Source: Peptococcaceae bacterium (GTDB lineage Bacteria > Bacillota > DSM-12270 > Thermacetogeniales > Thermacetogeniaceae). From it: DNA of 10,115 nt. The stretch spans positions 1-10,115 of the forward strand of contig PKYJ01000090.1 in assembly GCA_003132605.1 (NCBI GenBank), read 5' to 3'. The position numbers and the translations under genes were made by a program. The notes beneath the pieces are model-generated. The model was not told the origin of the DNA and did no database searches. It saw only the letters and a list, made by a program, of their open reading frames with translations. How positions within the stretch are numbered: position 1 is the stretch's first letter; every line of letters begins with the position of its first letter. This document shows, piece after piece, positions 5,795 to 10,115 of this stretch.

Positions 5795-6256
5795 TCAGCG
5801 GCCCATGAAATCGTCCATCTGGGCCTGGGACATGATGATGTACTTACTCTTGGCGGTAGCGATCAGCCGTTCCTCCTGGTCCCGGATTTCTCCTTCAACA
5901 TCCACAAGCCGGCCGTGCCCGCGGGCACCTGGTTCTGCGACACGGACGTGGCAATAGAGGCGGGCGCCGATGCGGGCCGGAAGGCGGAAGCGCACCTCGA
6001 TGGAGGCAGTAACGGCTAATTGCTTGATCACGGAGTAGATGGCATGGAACATCAGGTCATCGAACACTGCGCTTAGCACGCCGCCGTGCACCACCCCGGG
6101 ATAGCCCTCCCAGCGGGCGTCCGGCTGGAACTCGGCCCTGGCCTCTCCGCCACCGGAGACGATATTCAACTGCAGACCCGCCTCGTTCCTGCTACCGCAG
6201 ACAAAGCAGTGATCGAAGCTCCGCACTTCCAGCGATTTTCCCTCCCGCCCAACCAC
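5795..6256 (-). CDS. PaaI-like hotdog-fold thioesterase
   Basis: Family role: small hotdog proteins hydrolyse acyl-CoA thioesters as dimers or tetramers in the cytoplasm. The 153-residue protein begins with a FDHCFVCGSRNEAGLQL segment (about 14-30), a Cys-x-x-Cys start common in one PaaI-like subgroup. The hotdog signature follows: GYPGVVHGGVLSAVFDDLM (about 51-69), with HGG and an acidic pair, then TASIEVRFRLPARIG and a C-terminal strand RLIATAKSKYIIM. The substrate cannot be predicted. The GTG start at 6256 shares one base with the rnr stop (TAGTG), so it is probably translated by coupling; a GTG ten codons later is an alternative. Its place between rnr and smpB is unusual for a metabolic enzyme. 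Confidence 0.8.
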   Translation of the reverse strand: MVGREGKSLEVRSFDHCFVCGSRNEAGLQLNIVSGGGEARAEFQPDARWEGYPGVVHGGVLSAVFDDLMFHAIYSVIKQLAVTASIEVRFRLPARIGARLYCHVRVAEPGARGHGRLVDVEGEIRDQEERLIATAKSKYIIMSQAQMDDFMGR

Positions 6257-9000
6257 TAACCACCAAAATCCTCTATCTTGGCCATCAGCTCGAAATCGAT
6301 CTGCCGGTCCTCCAGGCTCGCCCGCGCCAGTTGCACACGCACCTTGTCGCCAATCCTGAAGACTTTCCTAGTATGTTCACCGGTCAGGGTGTAGTTCTTA
6401 TCATCAAACAGGTAGTAGTCGTCGGCCATGGAGGAGACGTGCACCAGGCCATCGATGCCGTTGGGCAGGGCGACGAACATCCCGAAGTTGGTCACGCTGG
6501 AGACAAATCCGTCGAAGATCTCCCCCAAGAACTGCCGGATATACTCCACCTTCTTGAGGTCCACCGTCTCCCGCTCCGCCTCTTCAGCCACCAGCTCCCG
6601 CTTGGAACTCTGCAGGGCATTAACCTGCATCTGCTGCTCCAGGACTTCCAGGCGCTCGGCAGTGAGTGACCGGTGGGCGATGATCTCCCTGAGCATCCGG
6701 TGCACGATCAGGTCCGGGTAGCGGCGGATCGGGGAGGTGAAGTGGGTGTAGAATTCCGCCGCCAGCCCGAAGTGCCCCAATGGCGCCGGGGCGTAGCGGG
6801 CGTGCTGCAGGGAGCGCAGCATCACCGTGTGTACCACCAACTGCTCCGGCTTGCCATTCACCTGCTGCAGGACATCCTGGAAAAACCGGGGATGCACCCC
6901 GCCAGACACTGGAATATGGTAGCCAAAGCCATGCAGGAACTCGTTCAGGGCGGTGAGCTTCTCCTGTTTCGGTTCCTCGTGCACCCGGTACAGCAGCGGG
7001 ACGTCAAGGTTAAAGAGGTGCTTGGCCACGGTCTCGTTGGCCATCAGCATGAACTCCTCGATGATCTGGTTGGCGATCGACTGTTCCATCAGGCTGACAT
7101 CCCGCGGCCGGCCGCTCTCGTCCAGGTACACCTTGCATTCGGGAAAATCGAAGTCCAGCGCTCCGCGCCGATGCCGCTGCTGACGCAGGATCAGGCAGAT
7201 GTCCCGCATCTGCTCGAAGGTTTCCACGAAGTGGGCATACCGCTGGCAGAGCACCTCATCATGATCGTCCAGGATGCGCCGCACATTGTTATAGGTCATC
7301 CGCTCGTCGACGCGGATCACCGCCGGGCCGATCTCATAGCGGACCGCGTGCCCTTCTTTGTCGATCTCCATGAACACCGAGAGCGCCAACCGGTCAACCC
7401 CGGCGTTGAGGCTGCAGATCCCGTTGGAAAGCCGCCCCGGCAGCATGGGTATGACCCGGTCCACCAGATAAACGCTGGTGCCCCGCTGAAACGCCTCCTT
7501 GTCCAGCTCGCTGCCTTCTCTGACGTAAAAGGCAACGTCGGCGATGTGCACTCCCAGCCGGTAGTTGCCATTGCCAAGCATCTCCAGTGAGACCGCGTCG
7601 TCCAGGTCTTTGGCGTCATCCCCGTCGATGGTTACCATCGGCAATTCCCGCAGGTCCCAGCGCCCATCCTCATCATCCACCGCGATCTCCAAGGGGGTGG
7701 CATCGGCATCCTGCAGCACCCGCGGCGGGAACTCCTCGGGCAGGCCATACTTCTTGATAATGGACAGGATGTCCACACCGGGCTCCCCGGACGCCCCGAA
7801 TACCTCCACGATCTTGCCCTCCGGGTTGCGCCGGGCCTCCGGCCAGCGGGTGATCTCCACCACCACCTTGTCGCCGTTGCGGGCGCCCTTCTGATGGTTC
7901 TTGGGTACAAAGATATCCCAGCACAGTTTCTTCTCGTCCGGCACCACGAAGCCGATCTGGCTGCCTGTAGATTCGAACCTCCCTACCACGCGTCCGTTTG
8001 CCCGCTCCAGGACGCGGATCACCTCACCCTCGGAGCGCTTGCCATTAGAGCCGAAACCTAAAGGCCGGACCACCACCCTGTCGCCGTGCATGGCGCCACC
8101 CAAGTTCTCCTTGGAGATGTAGATGTCATCTCCCTTGTCGTCGGGAATGAGAAAGGCAAAGCCCTTGGGGTGTCCCTGCAGCACCCCCACTGACAGGTTC
8201 ATCTTCTTGGAGACGCCATACAGGTTCTTGCGGGTCCGGACTACTTTCCCTTCCCGTTCCAGGTCTTTCAAAACCAGTAGCAGCCCTTCCGGTTCCAACT
8301 GGCCGAGTTGCCGCGACAGTTCCTCCACCTCCAGCGGGTGGTCCACCGCCTGCAAAAGTTGCAAAACCTGATCCCGACCCGTCAACTGCCTCTTGTCCGG
8401 CGCCTGATCCCGCTTCTGCCGTACTTTCCGCTGTCTGCGTTTTAACGCATTGTTTTTCAGCGCGGCATCGGCTGAAACGGCGCCCGCTTTCATTCTCGCG
8501 CTGTCCCGGGCGGCGGTGGGCTTAGTCCCTGCCTTATTCTCAGACCTGGCGTCAGCCCTTCCGGCGCCCGCTTTCATTCTCGCGCTGTCCCGGGCGGCGG
8601 TGGGCTTAGTCCCTGCCTTATTCTCAGACCTGGCGTCAGCCCTTCCGGCGCCCGCCATTGCTGTCGTCCCGGCCTTCCTGGCAGGGGGTCTGGCTCCCGA
8701 GCCTCGTTTGCTCTTGTAGCCGGTTTTTACCTCCCCGGCCCCGGCGTCGATCCTGGACGCGACACCGGCTTTCGCTTCCGGACCGGACCGGACCGGACCG
8801 CGCCCGCCTGGGTGGTCACCCGAAGCAACGATGCCGGGCCCAGCGGATGCCCCATCCGCTCCGGACACCCGACGGGCATGGGCGCCGCCGGTTGCGGACA
8901 CGGCCCGAGAGCCTTTACCCATTTTGTAGCCGGTTTTTTCACCGGCGCCGGCAATCTTGGTGTTTCCGTACTTCTTCGTTGGTGGTCTGTTCTGTGGCAT
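6256..9000 (-). CDS. rnr: Ribonuclease R with long basic N-terminal extension
   Basis: RNase R is a processive 3'-5' exoribonuclease that degrades structured RNA and, with tmRNA-SmpB, non-stop mRNA. In 914 residues from the ATG at 9000: a low-complexity Ala/Gly/Lys/Arg region (1-205), winged helix (about 207-265), two cold-shock domains (about 268-320 and 336-402), the RNB catalytic domain (about 447-775) with the metal-binding aspartates in DGDDAKDLDDAV (459-470) and RRYPDLIVHR (759-768), and an S1 domain (about 825-908). The protein ends ten residues after S1, so the Lys-rich C-terminal tail of E. coli RNase R is absent. The core matches the family well; the extension adds about 200 residues and contains an 84-bp tandem repeat. 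I prefer the ATG at 9000 because AGGTG lies 6 nt upstream; an in-frame ATG at 9018 has no ribosome binding site. Confidence 0.95.
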   Translation of the reverse strand: MPQNRPPTKKYGNTKIAGAGEKTGYKMGKGSRAVSATGGAHARRVSGADGASAGPGIVASGDHPGGRGPVRSGPEAKAGVASRIDAGAGEVKTGYKSKRGSGARPPARKAGTTAMAGAGRADARSENKAGTKPTAARDSARMKAGAGRADARSENKAGTKPTAARDSARMKAGAVSADAALKNNALKRRQRKVRQKRDQAPDKRQLTGRDQVLQLLQAVDHPLEVEELSRQLGQLEPEGLLLVLKDLEREGKVVRTRKNLYGVSKKMNLSVGVLQGHPKGFAFLIPDDKGDDIYISKENLGGAMHGDRVVVRPLGFGSNGKRSEGEVIRVLERANGRVVGRFESTGSQIGFVVPDEKKLCWDIFVPKNHQKGARNGDKVVVEITRWPEARRNPEGKIVEVFGASGEPGVDILSIIKKYGLPEEFPPRVLQDADATPLEIAVDDEDGRWDLRELPMVTIDGDDAKDLDDAVSLEMLGNGNYRLGVHIADVAFYVREGSELDKEAFQRGTSVYLVDRVIPMLPGRLSNGICSLNAGVDRLALSVFMEIDKEGHAVRYEIGPAVIRVDERMTYNNVRRILDDHDEVLCQRYAHFVETFEQMRDICLILRQQRHRRGALDFDFPECKVYLDESGRPRDVSLMEQSIANQIIEEFMLMANETVAKHLFNLDVPLLYRVHEEPKQEKLTALNEFLHGFGYHIPVSGGVHPRFFQDVLQQVNGKPEQLVVHTVMLRSLQHARYAPAPLGHFGLAAEFYTHFTSPIRRYPDLIVHRMLREIIAHRSLTAERLEVLEQQMQVNALQSSKRELVAEEAERETVDLKKVEYIRQFLGEIFDGFVSSVTNFGMFVALPNGIDGLVHVSSMADDYYLFDDKNYTLTGEHTRKVFRIGDKVRVQLARASLEDRQIDFELMAKIEDFGG
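8478..8655. repeat. Perfect 84-bp tandem repeat in the rnr N-terminal extension
   Basis: Positions 8478-8561 and 8562-8645 are identical, and a third partial copy begins at 8646 and is lost after ten bases. The unit length is a multiple of three, so each copy adds 28 residues of the type AGRADARSENKAGTKPTAAR. The absence of any difference suggests a recent duplication, or possibly a selected or slippage-prone tract. Confidence 0.95.
8778..8800. repeat. CCGGA pentanucleotide run within rnr
   Basis: Four full CCGGA units plus CCG follow one another. Five is not a multiple of three, so a change in copy number by slippage would shift the frame of the whole RNase R, unlike the 84-bp repeat. Confidence 0.8.
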
Positions 9001-9037
9001 ATATCTCACCTGTCCCATAATATTGGTCGTCTACCCC

Positions 9038-9066
9038 ATCTTATCATGCGGTCATCAAACCATCAA
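9038..9066 (-). promoter_or_regulatory. Promoter of the rnr operon
   Basis: On the minus strand TTGATG (-35, 9061-9066) and TAAGAT (-10, 9038-9043) are spaced by 17 bp, and a TG one base before the -10 makes it an extended -10. Transcription would start near 9031, about 30 nt before the ATG at 9000. That makes the ATG at 9018, only some 13 nt from the start, less likely. Confidence 0.6.
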
Positions 9067-9135
9067 TGCTGCAATCTCCTTTTTCCCGTCTCTTAATGTG
9101 AAAACGGCTTAAATCTTGTAAATCTTGCCATTTGG

Positions 9136-9164
9136 TTGACAATATTAGAATAATTTGCTACCCT
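9136..9164 (+). promoter_or_regulatory. Promoter of hppA
   Basis: A perfect TTGACA (9136-9141), a 17-bp AT-rich spacer and TACCCT (9159-9164, three of six match TATAAT). It lies 70 bp from the divergent rnr -35 box and about 360 bp before the hppA start. I saw no better promoter nearer to hppA. Confidence 0.6.
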
Positions 9165-9170
9165 TTATGA

Positions 9171-9527
9171 CGTGCCATGTAATGCATCGCGCTTCGTGAT
9201 GTTCTGCTTTGGGAGTTTTTCAGAGGGAATATGTTTATGAAGGGAGTGACAGCCTGCAAAACCCCTTCGAACTGCAAAAAGGTAATCCGGCCAGACAGCA
9301 AATAAGTAAATCGGGAAACCCTCATGAACTAGCTCTCACACGCAATAATGTAGATCCGTATGGCATGCTGGACTGTCTCCGGCAATACCTCAGCAGCACC
9401 AGTTCTGCTGGCGTCAGAATCAAGGATCACGCAACAGTCAGTTCTCAAAAATCAACTGTTTTTGTGGAGCCCTGCTACAGATTCAAGCTCTCTTCAAAAT
9501 TACTTTGAAAGAAAAGGCGGTTTTTAT
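9171..9527 (+). other. Long untranslated leader of hppA
   Basis: About 357 nt between the predicted transcription start and the hppA ATG without a convincing gene. Visible structure: a perfect hairpin CATCGCG-CTT-CGTGATG (9185-9201, one G-U), an imperfect hairpin of CAGCA with TGCTG type near 9391-9417, and a weak terminator-like hairpin CAGTT/AACTG followed by TTTTT (9439-9463). I do not recognise a known riboswitch class. A TTG-started frame at 9209-9508 lacks a ribosome binding site and family features. Confidence 0.4.
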
Positions 9528-10115
9528 ATGAAGAAGTTAGTGCTTGGAGGACTATGCAGCCTACCCCTGGTGTTGCTCTCGCCAATGATGGCCTTTGCCA
9601 GCGAGGCGAATCTGAAGATTCCTAGCCTTAGCCAGGATCAAAATAATTTGCTTCTCATCGGTATCGTCGTCTGCATACTGGGCATGTTGTTCGGTCTATA
9701 CCAGTTCACCAAGGTCAGGAAAATACCAGCCCATCAATCCATGCTGGATGTGGCGAACACCATCTATGAGACCTGCAAGACCTACCTCATACAACAGGGT
9801 AAATTCCTTCTGATACTGTTTGCCTTTATCGCTGTCTGCATCGCTTTCTATTTCGGCTTCTTACAGCAAACCTCCGTTGGCGGCGTATTGCTCATCCTGT
9901 GCTGGACAGTGCTGGGCATTCTCGGATCGTACAGCGTCGCCTGGTATGGCATCCGCATGAACACGCTGGCCAACAGCCGGACAGCATTTTGCGCGCTCGA
10001 GACAAAACCCCTCAAGCTCTTGAATATCCCCCTCGATGCCGGCATGAGCATCGGAGTGCTCCTGGTTTGCGTCGAACTGATCATGATGTTGATCATCCTG
10101 CTGTTTGTACCCAGG
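9528..10115 (+). CDS. hppA: Membrane-bound ion-translocating pyrophosphatase, N-terminal part
   Basis: Family role: HppA hydrolyses pyrophosphate and pumps H+ or Na+ across the membrane, recovering energy from biosynthesis. The 196 residues present hold a signal-like first segment (about 4-24, ending AFASE), then membrane segments at about 38-60, 93-111, 117-140 and 169-195. Between them are the IPAHQSMLDVANTIYETCKTYLIQQGKFL loop (66-94) and SYSVAWYGIRMNTLANSRTAF (134-154), both characteristic of the long bacterial pyrophosphatases. The catalytic DxxxD motifs lie further on, past the window, so the ion pumped cannot be judged. The ATG at 9528 has AAGGCGG 7 nt upstream. It is transcribed away from rnr. 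Confidence 0.9.
   Translation, partial: MKKLVLGGLCSLPLVLLSPMMAFASEANLKIPSLSQDQNNLLLIGIVVCILGMLFGLYQFTKVRKIPAHQSMLDVANTIYETCKTYLIQQGKFLLILFAFIAVCIAFYFGFLQQTSVGGVLLILCWTVLGILGSYSVAWYGIRMNTLANSRTAFCALETKPLKLLNIPLDAGMSIGVLLVCVELIMMLIILLFVPR

Noticed and set aside
6331..7590. Plus-strand frames of 112 and 305 codons across rnr
   Set aside because: Antisense shadows of the RNase R catalytic domain, with no motif or ribosome binding site.
9209..9508. 99-codon plus-strand frame just before hppA
   Set aside because: TTG start without a ribosome binding site, no recognisable family, Ser-rich and unlike the neighbours in composition. A leader RNA explains the region as well. A conserved homologue would revive it.
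1..10115. CRISPR array, insertion sequence or prophage
   Set aside because: No regularly spaced repeats, transposase, integrase or phage gene was seen.

Overview
The window most likely comes from a Clostridia-type Firmicute, perhaps close to the Peptococcaceae; this is inference. It rests on the cluster rnr - (thioesterase) - smpB - ssrA, on a YqeB/XdhC pair of the selenium-dependent molybdenum hydroxylase type, on strong AGGAGG-like ribosome binding sites and on sigma-A-like promoters. A deltaproteobacterium cannot be ruled out from a single window.

All genes from 1 to 9000 lie on the minus strand; one gene on the plus strand leaves the right edge. In minus-strand reading order, from high to low coordinates: rnr (RNase R with a very long basic N-terminal extension that holds a perfect 84-bp tandem repeat); a PaaI-like hotdog thioesterase that overlaps the rnr stop codon; smpB; the tmRNA gene ssrA with its own extended -10 promoter and a terminator; yjbQ; rmuC; a TtcA-like PP-loop tRNA thiolase with its own promoter; an XdhC/CoxI-family molybdenum hydroxylase maturation protein; and the start of yqeB, cut by the left edge. 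Divergently, after a leader of about 360 nt, hppA (membrane pyrophosphatase) starts at 9528 and runs off the right edge.

The standout is the tmRNA gene. Its T-loop is split by a 249-nt group I intron (4463-4711) whose P1 to P9 helices can all be traced in the sequence. Removing it restores a canonical T-arm and an acceptor stem ending in CCA. The tmRNA is therefore predicted to depend on self-splicing before it can be charged with alanine. RNase R, SmpB and tmRNA are partners in trans-translation and non-stop mRNA decay, so nearly 5 kb of the window is a ribosome-rescue and quality-control module.

The first 23 bases are an exact inverted copy of part of the xdhC gene and break the yqeB reading frame at a short microhomology. 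This looks like a chimeric or assembly edge, and yqeB should not be read through it.
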